From Rhodovulum visakhapatnamense (GTDB lineage Bacteria > Pseudomonadota > Alphaproteobacteria > Rhodobacterales > Rhodobacteraceae), in NCBI RefSeq assembly GCF_004365965.1, contig NZ_SOEB01000005.1, positions 62,001-126,000 on the forward strand: a stretch of 64,000 nt of DNA, written 5' to 3'. The notes beneath the pieces are model-generated. The model saw only the letters and a list, made by a program, of their open reading frames with translations, was not told the origin of the DNA and made no database searches. Positions within the stretch are counted from its first letter, which is position 1, and each line of letters starts with the position of its first letter. Shown piece by piece: positions 38,538-48,722 of the stretch. Made by a program: the position numbers and the translations under genes.

Positions 38538-39461
38538 TCACGCCAGCTCGGCTGCCGCCCGGTCCGACCAGGTGTGGCCCGAGCGTCCGTGGTAGAAGCC
38601 GTTCACGAAGGGTGCCTCGATGCCAAGCTCGCGCAGTTTGGCATCGCCTTCGGCCGGGGCCATCCGGCCCTGCAGCACGTCGTCGAACAGGCGCGTCACC
38701 GCGATCATGTCGCAGGTATGGGGCATCACCCGGAAATGGGTCACGCCAATCGACTTCAGATCCTCGATATCCGGCATCAGATCGAGATAGCCATAGCTGA
38801 GCGTCTGGATGCCGTTGACCGTCAGGAAGGGCTTTTCGTCCATCGTCTTCAGCGTCATGCCGTCGAGATCCTCGCCGCAGACGAACTGGCAGTTGTCCTT
38901 GGTCCGGGCATGCGCCCGGGCATGGTAGCAGCGTGCCGACAGCGCCAGCGAGGCCCGGCCGAAGACCTGCACCTCAAGCCCGACGCCCAGCTCGGCCGCC
39001 TTCTCGCCCAGCTTGGCAACCGCGGCCCGCGGCAGCTCGGGCAGAAGCGCGAAATGGTTGGCGCCCTGCTCGTGCAGATAGGCCATCGTGTCTTCGTTAT
39101 AGACGTTCAGCAGCGCGCCGATCCGGTGCGGCTTGTTCTTGAGGTACAGAAGTGCTGCGGTGTTGTTGACCTCGAGGTCGCGGCCCTCCTGCTCGGCCCA
39201 TTCGCGCAGCAGGTTGCGTTCGCGCTTGATCACCACTTCCGAGAACGAGCAGAACACGACCTTCTTGCCCGCGCGTTCCAGCCGGTCGGCGACCTTGTCC
39301 AGATGGTGGTCGTCGAAGAACGGCGTCCGCTTGGAACAGATCACCTCGCCCAGATAGACGGTCGAGACCGGGCTTTCGTCGGCGATCCGGTTGTAGAAGT
39401 CGAGCTTCATCTCGGCGGGCCAGTGGAACAGGTTCGGGCCCAGCGTCAGTTCGGCAGCCAT
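38538..39461 (-). CDS. ubiV: O2-independent ubiquinone hydroxylation protein UbiV
   Basis: Peptidase-U32-family protein of 307 residues that forms a heterodimer with UbiU and hydroxylates ubiquinone precursors without oxygen, using prephenate as the oxygen donor in E. coli. The 4Fe-4S cysteines fit the family: Cys42 (EVICSKRTPFF) and the cluster C-x12-C-x3-C in ARCYHARAHARTKDNCQFVC. I chose ATG at 39461 because GGAGG lies 8 bases upstream. It starts 5 bases after the ubiU stop and ends the ubiTUV operon. Confidence 0.94.
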   Translation of the reverse strand: MAAELTLGPNLFHWPAEMKLDFYNRIADESPVSTVYLGEVICSKRTPFFDDHHLDKVADRLERAGKKVVFCSFSEVVIKRERNLLREWAEQEGRDLEVNNTAALLYLKNKPHRIGALLNVYNEDTMAYLHEQGANHFALLPELPRAAVAKLGEKAAELGVGLEVQVFGRASLALSARCYHARAHARTKDNCQFVCGEDLDGMTLKTMDEKPFLTVNGIQTLSYGYLDLMPDIEDLKSIGVTHFRVMPHTCDMIAVTRLFDDVLQGRMAPAEGDAKLRELGIEAPFVNGFYHGRSGHTWSDRAAAELA

Positions 39462-39466
39462 CGGGC

Positions 39467-40465
39467 TTACCTCCATTTCTTGGTCTTGAGCGCACCCTCG
39501 GTGTGTTTCTGACCCTCGGTCAGCGCCACCAGATCGGCCAGCTTGGGTTCCTGCCCCGCCATGATCGAATCGACGGCCTCGCGGAAGGCGGCGACCACTT
39601 TCTTGACATAGGCGCGGCTCCGCTGGCGGCCCTCGATCTTGAAGGCATGCACACCCGCATTGATCAGATCGGGCAGCATGGTCGAGGCGTTCAGGCTGAT
39701 CGGCTCCTCGAAGGCATAATAGCCGTCATCGCGGGCATCGCATTTGTAGCGGCCCTTGCAGATCGTCGGATAGCCCGCGGTCTCGTCCGGCTTGAACCGG
39801 TCGATCATGTAATCGCCGAGGATCGTCGACATGCTGCCATCCTCGGCGCGTTCGTATTTCACGCAGGAGGCGGGCGAGCAGGCCCCGTCCATGTTGGTCG
39901 ACTGGCCGGTGACGTAATTGGTCAGCGAGCAGCGGCCCTCGACCATCAGGCCATGGTTGCCGAAGATGAAGGTCTCGACCTCGCAGGGGATCTCTTCGAC
40001 CAGGCCCTTGATCTCGGACACGGTCATGATCCGGGGCAGCACGATCCGCTTCACCCCGAATTCCTGCACGTAATACCGGATCGCCTCGGGGGACGAGGCC
40101 GCCGCCTGCACCGACAGGTGGATGCGCATCTGCGGATGGGTCTTCTGGATATAGGCCGCAACCGCGATATCGGCGACGATGCAGGCATCCGCGCCCAGCT
40201 TGGCCGACAGGTCGGCCGCGTCCTTCCACAGCTGCACATTGCCCGCGGGCGGGAAGGTGTTCAGCGTGATCAGCACCTTGGTGCCGCCGTCATGGGCGTA
40301 TTTGATGGATTTCTCCATCTCTTCGGGGGTGAAGTTCAGCCCCACGAAGTTCCGCGCATTGGTGGCGTTCTGATAGCCGCAATAGACCGCATCGGCCCCG
40401 GCATCGACAGCCGAGCGCAGGGCGGCGGGCGTGCCCGCCGGGCAGATCAGTTCGGGTTTGATCAT
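39467..40465 (-). CDS. ubiU: O2-independent ubiquinone hydroxylation protein UbiU
   Basis: U32-family partner of UbiV, 332 residues, starting MIKPELICPAGTPAALRSAV with the family DAGADAVYCGYQNATNARNF. The conserved cysteines of the 4Fe-4S site are seen in GRCSLTNYV, DGACSPASCVKYE and ICKGRYKCD. ATG at 40465 overlaps the ubiT stop as ATGA; the longer frame upstream is out of context. Together with UbiT and UbiV it would let the cell make ubiquinone under anoxia, useful for anaerobic respiration or photosynthetic growth. Confidence 0.95.
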   Translation of the reverse strand: MIKPELICPAGTPAALRSAVDAGADAVYCGYQNATNARNFVGLNFTPEEMEKSIKYAHDGGTKVLITLNTFPPAGNVQLWKDAADLSAKLGADACIVADIAVAAYIQKTHPQMRIHLSVQAAASSPEAIRYYVQEFGVKRIVLPRIMTVSEIKGLVEEIPCEVETFIFGNHGLMVEGRCSLTNYVTGQSTNMDGACSPASCVKYERAEDGSMSTILGDYMIDRFKPDETAGYPTICKGRYKCDARDDGYYAFEEPISLNASTMLPDLINAGVHAFKIEGRQRSRAYVKKVVAAFREAVDSIMAGQEPKLADLVALTEGQKHTEGALKTKKWR

Positions 40466-41001
40466 GAGTGCGACCCTTTCCGTTTCTGGGCGTTCTCGGC
40501 CGCCCGGCGCAGCATGTTCAGCGCCCCCCGGCCCGGCGCGCCGAACATGTCGGCCACGCTTTCGGCAATCGGATCTTCCACGTCGTCCAGCGCGTTCCGG
40601 AGGCAGACCACGGCCTCGGTGTCGCCGGTCACGATCAGATCGCGCGAGAAGAACAGCGCGTCGCCGTCCTGTTCGGTATCCATCAGCGTCAGCAGGTCGA
40701 GGAACTTGCCCGAGATCCGCGCGCAATGGGGCGGCAGGACGCGGCGCCGGTTCAGCGCCTTGAAGTCCAGCGCGTCCGGATCGGGCCGCAGGTACAGCAT
40801 GAACGGCATGTCGACCGGGTCGATCAGGAAATAGGCGTGGCGGTGATGGCCCAGCCGGTCGAACATGTCCGGATTGTCGGCCGCGATCTTGGTGACGATA
40901 CGCTTGAGGACCGGCTGCAGAAGAAATAGCGGCAGCGGCGGCAGGAAGGGAAACCCTCCGGGCGCGCCGGGCAGGCGTGGAGTTTGGGGTGCGGTTGTCA
41001 T
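40462..41001 (-). CDS. ubiT: SCP2-domain ubiquinone accessory factor UbiT
   Basis: 179-residue protein with a short proline-rich N-terminus and an SCP2 lipid-binding domain (about residues 35-150; FDRLGHHRHAYFLIDPVDMP, ISGKFLDLLTLMDTEQDGDA). UbiT is the anaerobic counterpart of UbiJ, holding the hydrophobic quinone intermediates. First gene of ubiT-ubiU-ubiV, with ATGA overlap to ubiU. A perfect FNR-type box lies 35-48 bases upstream. If that box works at the usual -41.5 position, transcription would begin at the A of this ATG, and the mRNA would be leaderless; no clear SD is seen. Confidence 0.92.
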   Translation of the reverse strand: MTTAPQTPRLPGAPGGFPFLPPLPLFLLQPVLKRIVTKIAADNPDMFDRLGHHRHAYFLIDPVDMPFMLYLRPDPDALDFKALNRRRVLPPHCARISGKFLDLLTLMDTEQDGDALFFSRDLIVTGDTEAVVCLRNALDDVEDPIAESVADMFGAPGRGALNMLRRAAENAQKRKGSHS

Positions 41002-41035
41002 GGCTGGTCGATACCCGGATGTGGGAGAATCCGGA

Positions 41036-41049
41036 TTGACTTAGGTCAA
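41036..41049. promoter_or_regulatory. FNR/FnrL-type operator upstream of ubiT
   Basis: TTGACTTAGGTCAA is a perfect dyad of the form TTGAC-N4-GTCAA, matching the FNR consensus TTGAT-N4-ATCAA at 8 of 10 fixed positions with full symmetry. Its centre is 41.5 bases before the first base of the ubiT start codon. A -10-like TATCGA lies about 22 bases downstream of the box (41010-41015). This fits activation of oxygen-independent ubiquinone synthesis under low oxygen by an FnrL-type regulator. Confidence 0.8.
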
Positions 41050-41200
41050 ACCTGTCGCACTGTCCGGGGCACCAATTGCCGCAGGGATCGCGCGAACGCC
41101 TGTGCTGCAAGGCAAAGCGCCCGCCGGACCCGGCGGTTTCCGCTCTCACAACTGCGTGAAACGCACGGTTCGGACGGGGACATGCCCCTGCCCTGCGCGC

Positions 41201-41650
41201 TCAGTCCGGCACGTCGATCGGCGGGCGGCAGACCATATCGGCGTGGATCGTGCTGAAATTGGTTCCCACCTTGCGCACCCCCAGAAGCATCTGGCTGGAC
41301 ATGGCGTCGCCCCGTGCCTGAAGCTCGGGGCTGGGCATCACGGTGAAGACCGCCGAGGTCCGGCCGGGCCGGGTGGCGCTGGGACCGCGCGGGGTCACCA
41401 GATAGATCCGCCGGTCGGGGCTGGCGCGAAGCTGACTTTGCGCGAATTCGCCGGCCGCGCACCAGAGCTGGGCCCCGCCGTCGCCGGGCCTCGCCAGCAC
41501 CTCGAATTCGCCGGGAGTGCCCGTCGGATCGACCCGGTTGCCATGGTCGGTCAGAATCGCGTGCGGCGCGCGGGTCGGTCCGCCTTGCGGAACGCAGGCA
41601 GCCAGGCTGGAGGCGGCGGCAAGAATGGCAAGGCAGGGCAGAAGGCGCAT
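41201..41650 (-). CDS. Predicted lipoprotein
   Basis: 149-residue exported protein with a lipobox (MRLLPCLAILAAASSLAAC, Cys19 the lipidated residue). The mature part has no domain I recognise; it contains two further cysteines (LWCAAGE and MVCRPP) that could pair. I chose ATG at 41650 because GGAG lies 9 bases upstream; a second ATG at 41659 abuts the GGAG and is less likely. It is on the same strand as the mug-like gene, about 90 bases downstream of it. Function unknown. Confidence 0.8.
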   Translation of the reverse strand: MRLLPCLAILAAASSLAACVPQGGPTRAPHAILTDHGNRVDPTGTPGEFEVLARPGDGGAQLWCAAGEFAQSQLRASPDRRIYLVTPRGPSATRPGRTSAVFTVMPSPELQARGDAMSSQMLLGVRKVGTNFSTIHADMVCRPPIDVPD

Positions 41651-41742
41651 GGGGGTCATCTCCGTCCGGGCCGCGAAACTGGCATGCGGACCCGTTCTCC
41701 CTTGGATAGAACCGCGGCCCGGCCCCGGCAAGGGGGGTGCGA

Positions 41743-42291
41743 TCACGGCTTCGGCACGGCTGCCATACCTGCGCCCCGGCCAGGCTGGCTATCAGGGTCC
41801 GCCCCCAGCGCCGCCCCGAAGTCCCGCCAGACGGCTTCGTCCCAGTATCGCGATGCAGCACCCGAGGTCGACGGCAGCACCCAGACCGGCAGCCCGTCAT
41901 GATCGAACTGGCCATAGCCCAGCCGCTTGACCCCCAGAAAGACCTGCGCGGCGCGCTTGCCGTTGAAAGCCAGGCTGCGGGGCCGCCAGATCTCGACGAA
42001 GCGGGCCAGGCGGTCGGGGTCGTGGGCGGTGGCCGGGACGGCCGCGTCCATGCCCCAGGCGCCCTTGGCCAGATCGGTCAGCCCGATGCCCAGCGCCAGC
42101 AGCCGCGCCTCGCAGCCGACGGCCAGCGGTTCGGGCACCAGCCCCGCCCGGTAAAGCACGGGCCAGAAGCGGTTCCCCCGCCCGGCATAGTAAAGGCCCA
42201 GCTCTGCCGAGCGGGGCCCCGCGGCCATGCCGCAAAAGACGGTACGCAGATCGGGCGCGACATAATCGGGAAGGATGTCCTCCGATCCCAT
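41743..42291 (-). CDS. mug: Mismatch-specific (G:U/T) DNA glycosylase, Mug type
   Basis: 182-residue member of the uracil-DNA glycosylase superfamily. It starts MGSEDILPDYVAPDLRTVFC with the motif FCGMAAGPRSAELGLYYAG (compare GINPG..S of Mug) and has ARFVEIWRPRSLAFNGKRAA and the second active-site loop LPSTSGAASRYWD. It removes uracil or thymine from mismatches or alkylated bases. The start is 24 bases after the rpoD stop, on the same strand, so it may be co-transcribed with rpoD. Confidence 0.87.
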   Translation of the reverse strand: MGSEDILPDYVAPDLRTVFCGMAAGPRSAELGLYYAGRGNRFWPVLYRAGLVPEPLAVGCEARLLALGIGLTDLAKGAWGMDAAVPATAHDPDRLARFVEIWRPRSLAFNGKRAAQVFLGVKRLGYGQFDHDGLPVWVLPSTSGAASRYWDEAVWRDFGAALGADPDSQPGRGAGMAAVPKP

Positions 42292-42315
42292 GGCCGCGCC
42301 CTCCCGGGGCGTCCG

Positions 42316-44304
<1,989 letters not shown>

Positions 44305-44410
44305 GAAGGTCTCCTTGCAGGATGGCTGATTCGTCCACCGGGTCAAACCGACTCAATAGCGCGAATCAACGGGAAGAACACCTGTGTACCCCCGATTCGT
44401 TGATAAAATC

Positions 44411-46384
44411 TCAACTTTCCGGGGCATTGCGGCGTGACGTTCTTCCTTTGCCATAGTCGATTCGGTCCAGAAGTTCGGCGAAGGCATCGCGTTCGTCCCG
44501 GTCCACATGCGCCCCGTTCGGGGCAAGCTCGAAGTCGGCCTCGTCCTCCTCCTCGGAGAGGCCGGCGCCGTGCCGCGCCCGGGCCGCCTGGCTCAGGCGC
44601 CAGGTCACCCCCTCGTCGGCAAAGCCTTCCAGGTCGCGCATGCCCTCCTCGATATCCCGTTCTGCCCCGCGAAGCCGGATCAGACGGTTGAACTCGTGCG
44701 AGATGCAAAGTGCGGCCTTTTCGGTGTCGCCCGGGGCATGAACCGGCGGCGCAATGCGCACATGGCTGAGCGAGAAGAGCTTTTCAAGGGGTTCGGGTCC
44801 GATGCGCCGTTCGACCGCGGCCAGCATGGCCTCGCGGTCGTCCTGCGGCGGCAGGCTCAGCAGCGCCTGTTGCAGCGCCGCATGGTCGGGCGCGGCGCAG
44901 ACCAGCGCCTCGAGCTCGCCCGCGAATTGCGCGATCAACTCGGGATGGGTGATCAGCGCGGCCAGAATCACCGCCTCGCGCAGCTCTTCCTCGAAGCGCG
45001 GGATCGCCTGCACCAGCTCGGAACTTTTGGTGCTGGCAACAGGCCTTAGGCGCGGCTCGCGCGGCCAGCCGCCCTTGCGGAACCCGCCGCCGCTGCGCGC
45101 CGGACGGAACAGTTCCCAGCGCAGGCGCTTCAGATCTTCGGCGTAATGATGGCGCAGGGTCTGGTCGGGGATCCTGCCGATGGCGGCGGTAAGATCGCGT
45201 TCCAGCGCGGCGCGGCGTTCGGGGCTGTCGAAGACCCGGCCCTCGGTCGCCCGGTCCCAGAGGATCTGAACCATCGGCCGGGCCTCGTCGAGGATCTTGC
45301 GCATCGCCCCGGCGCCGCCCGCCCGGATCACCTCGTCGGGGTCCTGACCGGGCGGCAGGATCGCAAAGCGCAGCGCCTGCCCGGCCTCAAGCAGCGGCAG
45401 CGCCAGATCCATCACCCGCCGCGCCGCGCCGATCCCGGCCTTGTCGCCGTCGAGCGCGATCACCGGCTCGGGATGAATGCGCCACAACAGCCGCAGCTGA
45501 TGCTCTGTGACGGCGGTGCCCAAAGGCGCCACGGCCGCACCGAACCCCGCCTCGGACAGCGCGATCACGTCCATATACCCCTCGGCCACGACCAGCGGCT
45601 GGCCCTTGCCCGCCGCCTCGCGCGCCCGGTCGAGGTTGAACAGCGTATGCCCCTTGTCGAAAAGCTCGGTCTGGGGCGAGTTCAGATATTTCGCATTGTC
45701 GTTCGGGTCCATCGCCCGGCCGCCGAAGGCGATGACCCGGCCGCGCCCGTCGCGGATTGGAAAGAGGATCCGGTTGCGGAAGACGTCATAGGGCTGACGC
45801 CCCTTGTCCGAGGGCCGCGCCAGACCGGCCGCGAGAATCAGGTCCGGGTCGAGCCCGCGCCCGGTCAGATGCGCCCACAGCCCCTGCCAGCCGGGTGGCG
45901 CAAAGCCGATCTCCCAGCGCGCCTGCGCCTCGGGACTCAGCCCGCGCCGCGCGAGATAAGCCCGCGCCTCGGCGCCCGCGCCGGTCTGCAACTGCATCCG
46001 GTAATGCCGCTGGGCAACCTCCATCACCTCCAGCAGGCGGGTCTGGCGGTCTGCCCTGACCTTGTCGGCGGGATCGCGCACCGGCATCGGCATCCCGGCC
46101 TCGCGGGCGAGGATCTCGACCGCCTCCATGAAGCCGACATTTTCGGTTTCCTGCACGAATTTGACCGCGTCGCCCTTCGCCTGGCAGCCGAAGCAGTAAT
46201 AATAGCCCTTACGGTCGTCGACATGGAAACTGGCGGTCTTTTCCTGATGGAACGGGCACGGCGCCCAGAGATCGCCCTTGCCCTGGTTCGACTTCCGCGC
46301 GTCCCACATCACCTTGCGCCCCACCACCTGGGCGATGGAGGTCCGCGTCCGCAACTCGTCGAGGAATCCGGGGGGCAAGCTCAT
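44411..46384 (-). CDS. dnaG: DNA primase
   Basis: Synthesises RNA primers at the replication fork. The 657-residue product has the N-terminal CHC2 zinc domain (CPFHQEKTASFHVDDRKGYY then CFGC), the catalytic core and TOPRIM domain (LVVAEGYMDVIALSEAGFGA; PVIALDGDKAGIGAARR) and a C-terminal helicase-binding region. I chose ATG at 46384 (MSLPPGFLDELRTRT) because that is the usual Rhodobacteraceae start; 46420 in the same frame is possible. Neither has a clear SD. Confidence 0.96.
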   Translation of the reverse strand: MSLPPGFLDELRTRTSIAQVVGRKVMWDARKSNQGKGDLWAPCPFHQEKTASFHVDDRKGYYYCFGCQAKGDAVKFVQETENVGFMEAVEILAREAGMPMPVRDPADKVRADRQTRLLEVMEVAQRHYRMQLQTGAGAEARAYLARRGLSPEAQARWEIGFAPPGWQGLWAHLTGRGLDPDLILAAGLARPSDKGRQPYDVFRNRILFPIRDGRGRVIAFGGRAMDPNDNAKYLNSPQTELFDKGHTLFNLDRAREAAGKGQPLVVAEGYMDVIALSEAGFGAAVAPLGTAVTEHQLRLLWRIHPEPVIALDGDKAGIGAARRVMDLALPLLEAGQALRFAILPPGQDPDEVIRAGGAGAMRKILDEARPMVQILWDRATEGRVFDSPERRAALERDLTAAIGRIPDQTLRHHYAEDLKRLRWELFRPARSGGGFRKGGWPREPRLRPVASTKSSELVQAIPRFEEELREAVILAALITHPELIAQFAGELEALVCAAPDHAALQQALLSLPPQDDREAMLAAVERRIGPEPLEKLFSLSHVRIAPPVHAPGDTEKAALCISHEFNRLIRLRGAERDIEEGMRDLEGFADEGVTWRLSQAARARHGAGLSEEEDEADFELAPNGAHVDRDERDAFAELLDRIDYGKGRTSRRNAPES

Positions 46385-46483
46385 GCCGAACAATATCGGG
46401 CGCGGGGGGCGGCTGTCCATATCGGCCGGGCCTGCGGGCGGCAGCGAGTCGCCGCCAGACGCGGGACGGCGGCCGGTTTCGGC

Positions 46484-46963
46484 TCAGCCCCGCCCGGCCT
46501 TTTCCTGCAAAAGCGCGGTCAGGATCTCGGCCATCGCCTTGGCCTCGCCCGCCGAGGTCACGCCGCCCACGCCCACCCGGCGACCGAACCGCCACCAGAC
46601 CCCCGGCGCCCAGGCGCGCGGCAGGGCCTCGGTCAGGCTCAGCGAAAACCCGTTCGAGGGCTTGAAGGCCAGCATGCCCCGGTCGAGCCCGGAAATCCGC
46701 TCGATCCGCGCCAGCTCGCGCCCGCGGTCGTCGAAAAGACCCTCGCGCGTCAGCACCAGCCGACGCGCCGTCGCCCGGCGCATCGCCTCGGCCAAAGCCA
46801 GCGCCCCCGCTCCCATCGCCAGCAGGAACGCACGGTATCCGATGCCAGCGGGCGGATGCACAAGCGCGATCTGCAACAGCAGCCCCGCCAGTGCCAGCAG
46901 CACGCCCAGACCGATCACCCGGCGCACGGCCGACACCCTGAGCGTTGCCAGTTCTTCCGTCAT
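46484..46963 (-). CDS. Small membrane protein, possibly PH-like
   Basis: 159-residue protein with two hydrophobic segments near the N-terminus (VIGLGVLLALAGLLLQIALV and YRAFLLAMGAGALALAEAM) followed by a beta-rich cytoplasmic part (LVLTREGLFDDRGRELARIE...; ALPRAWAPGVWWRFGRRVGV). This layout resembles small bacterial membrane proteins with a PH-like fold. I chose ATG at 46963 because AAGGGG lies upstream. It precedes dnaG on the same strand (99 bases) and is divergent from the repeat-protein gene. Function unknown. Confidence 0.82.
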   Translation of the reverse strand: MTEELATLRVSAVRRVIGLGVLLALAGLLLQIALVHPPAGIGYRAFLLAMGAGALALAEAMRRATARRLVLTREGLFDDRGRELARIERISGLDRGMLAFKPSNGFSLSLTEALPRAWAPGVWWRFGRRVGVGGVTSAGEAKAMAEILTALLQEKAGRG

Positions 46964-47202
46964 TTCCGCCCCTTTCGCCCCGCGCCAGACGCGGCCCGCA
47001 TGAAATTCGTGCAGACGCGGCGATGCTGCCCTGTGATTCCGGCAGAGTATCGCGTAGGCTCGCCTCTTGTTGGGCGAGAGGGTCGGCGTCAACCCGCGAC
47101 CGGACAGACGCGGCGAAAAAGCACCTTGCCCGAGGCGACGAAGTCGCCATCTTTGGGGGGAAGCCAATTCATTTTGGTGGACAGGATCAACACAGGTGGA
47201 TC

Positions 47203-47562
47203 ATGACTGACAAAACTTCGGAAAAGCCCGCGCAACTCCTGGAAGACCCGACTCCGTTCTCGAATCGGATGAACTGGCCTCTGCTCAGCGCGTCCAACTC
47301 GAAAACCGAGCTGAAAACGGACGATCCGACGCCGTTCTCCAGCCAGTTCAAGTGGCCGCTGCTGTCGGGCCGCAAGTCCCAGGTCGAGCTGACCACCGGG
47401 ACGACCCCGCTTTCCGACATGATGAAATGGCCGCTGCTCAGCGACAAGGCGACCATGTTCGACACCGAGCTTCCCTCGGCCGAAGGTGGCAGCAAGGCCA
47501 CCGGCGACAGCCCGGTCAGCAAGTTCATTCGCGGCATCATGACCGGCGAACCGCAGAAGTAA
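47203..47562 (+). CDS. Small protein with three WPLLS repeats
   Basis: 119-residue soluble protein without signal peptide or TM helix. It consists mainly of three tandem repeats of about 25 residues: PTPFSNRMNWPLLS (16-29), PTPFSSQFKWPLLS (42-55) and TTPLSDMMKWPLLS (67-80), the tryptophans 26 and 25 residues apart. Each is followed by a polar stretch ending in T/V-E-L. A fourth, diverged copy (SPVSKFIRGIM, 103-113) near the C-terminus keeps the P-x-S pattern but not the Trp. AGGTGG lies just upstream of the ATG and a strong terminator follows, so it looks like a real, separately expressed gene. I do not recognise the family. Confidence 0.8.
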   Translation: MTDKTSEKPAQLLEDPTPFSNRMNWPLLSASNSKTELKTDDPTPFSSQFKWPLLSGRKSQVELTTGTTPLSDMMKWPLLSDKATMFDTELPSAEGGSKATGDSPVSKFIRGIMTGEPQK

Positions 47563-47592
47563 GCGGACCGGCCAAAGCCGTTTTTGGCGCGG

Positions 47593-47618
47593 AACCCGCC
47601 GGGATCTCCCGGCGGGTT
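47593..47618 (+). terminator. Intrinsic terminator after the WPLLS-repeat gene
   Basis: A perfect 11-bp stem (47593-47603 AACCCGCCGGG with 47608-47618, 4-base loop ATCT) lies 31 bases after the stop codon and is followed by TCGCGTTTT. It is the clearest terminator structure in the window and sits between two convergent genes, so it may also stop the TetR-family gene transcript from the other side. Confidence 0.85.
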
Positions 47619-47672
47619 TCGCGTTTTCGGCATTTGGGACGTTGGACGCCGCCGCACCGGACGGTCCGCGCG

Positions 47673-48260
47673 TCAGGCCGAGACGGCCTTCCGCACCATG
47701 CTCCAGTAAAGATCCTCGACCTCGGCGCGACTCAGCCGCCCCTCGTCGCGGTACCAGGTGGTGACCCCGGTCAGCATCGCGATCACCGCGAAGGCCGCAT
47801 GCTTGCTGTCGGCCACATCGAACGCCCCCTCGGCCGCGCCCTGGCGCAGGATGTCCTCCAGCACGGTCTCGTAGCGGCGGCGAAGCGCCTCGATCGCCCG
47901 GAAATTCGCGGGATCGAGGTTCCGCAGTTCCATATAGGCGATGAAGACCGCATCGGGCCGGTCGAGGTGAAAGCGCACGTGAAAACGGGTGAAGGCCTCC
48001 AGCGCGTCGCGCGCGCCGACCCCCTTGGGCAGCGTCTCCCAGGCGGCCAGAAGCTCGTCGAGATGGCTTTTCATCAGCTCGAACAACAGCCCCTGCTTGT
48101 CGGGGATGTAGTTGTAAAGCGCGCCCGCCTGCACGCCCACCTCGGCCGCGATCCGGCGCATCGACACCGCGGCGTAGCCATGCCGGGCAAACAGCGCCTG
48201 CGCCGCCGCCCGCAACCGCGGGCCGGTGATTTCGGAATGGGACCCGGAGGTGCGTGCCAT
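47673..48260 (-). CDS. TetR-family transcriptional regulator
   Basis: 195-residue regulator with the TetR N-terminal HTH (about residues 12-57: LRAAAQALFARHGYAAVSMR, VGVQAGALYNYIPDKQGLLF) and a helical ligand domain. I chose ATG at 48260; a GTG one codon earlier (48263) is possible. A perfect 16-base palindrome CTGAACGCGCGTTCAG is 14 bases upstream of the start, so it probably represses its own transcription. No divergent partner with an obvious metabolic role is adjacent; the next gene on the other strand is a small lipoprotein. Ligand unknown. Confidence 0.92.
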   Translation of the reverse strand: MARTSGSHSEITGPRLRAAAQALFARHGYAAVSMRRIAAEVGVQAGALYNYIPDKQGLLFELMKSHLDELLAAWETLPKGVGARDALEAFTRFHVRFHLDRPDAVFIAYMELRNLDPANFRAIEALRRRYETVLEDILRQGAAEGAFDVADSKHAAFAVIAMLTGVTTWYRDEGRLSRAEVEDLYWSMVRKAVSA

Positions 48261-48273
48261 CACCCCAGAGTAT

Positions 48274-48289
48274 CTGAACGCGCGTTCAG
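48274..48289. promoter_or_regulatory. Palindromic TetR operator
   Basis: CTGAACGCGCGTTCAG is a perfect 16-base palindrome located between the TetR-family start (48260) and the divergent lipoprotein start (48377). Palindromes of the form TGAACGnnCGTTCA are common operators of self-regulating TetR proteins. Position just before the start would let bound repressor block transcription. Confidence 0.75.
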
Positions 48290-48376
48290 TTCAATCCCTG
48301 CCCCATCCGCGTCCTGCGCCGTCTTGCCGTCGCCCGGCCGCCCCGTCTATGGTGCGCGCGGTCAACGGAGGAGCCC

Positions 48377-48628
48377 ATGGCGCGCCTGCCCCTATGCCTT
48401 GCCGCAGCGCTGCTGCCCGCGCTTGCCGCCTGCACCGATTTCCCCGAGATCGACGCGGCCGAACGCGCCGTGACGGGGCCGACCCTCGCCCCCGAAATCG
48501 CCCCGATCGACCCGCTTCTGGACCGGGCGCAGGCGGTTCGGGACCAGGCGCCGCCCGAACCCTCGCTGGAAGGCCGGGCCGCAGCGCTGAAGGCCCGCGC
48601 GGCCCGGCTGCGCGCCCGCGAGATCTGA
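48377..48628 (+). CDS. Small predicted lipoprotein
   Basis: 83-residue exported protein. The signal MARLPLCLAAALLPALAAC has a lipobox with Cys19. The mature part is only 64 residues, acidic at first (TDFPEIDAAERAV), then proline-rich, then a helical Ala/Arg C-terminus (AALKARAARLRAREI). GGAGGAG lies upstream of the ATG. It precedes hom by 94 bases on the same strand. No known domain. Confidence 0.8.
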   Translation: MARLPLCLAAALLPALAACTDFPEIDAAERAVTGPTLAPEIAPIDPLLDRAQAVRDQAPPEPSLEGRAAALKARAARLRAREI

Positions 48629-48722
48629 GCCGACCCCGGGCGCGCCCCGGTCGCGTTGCATGCCCGGCGGCTTCGCGCTAACAACCCGCGAACCCTCAGC
48701 CTGTGATCCGGGAGCCGCCTTC

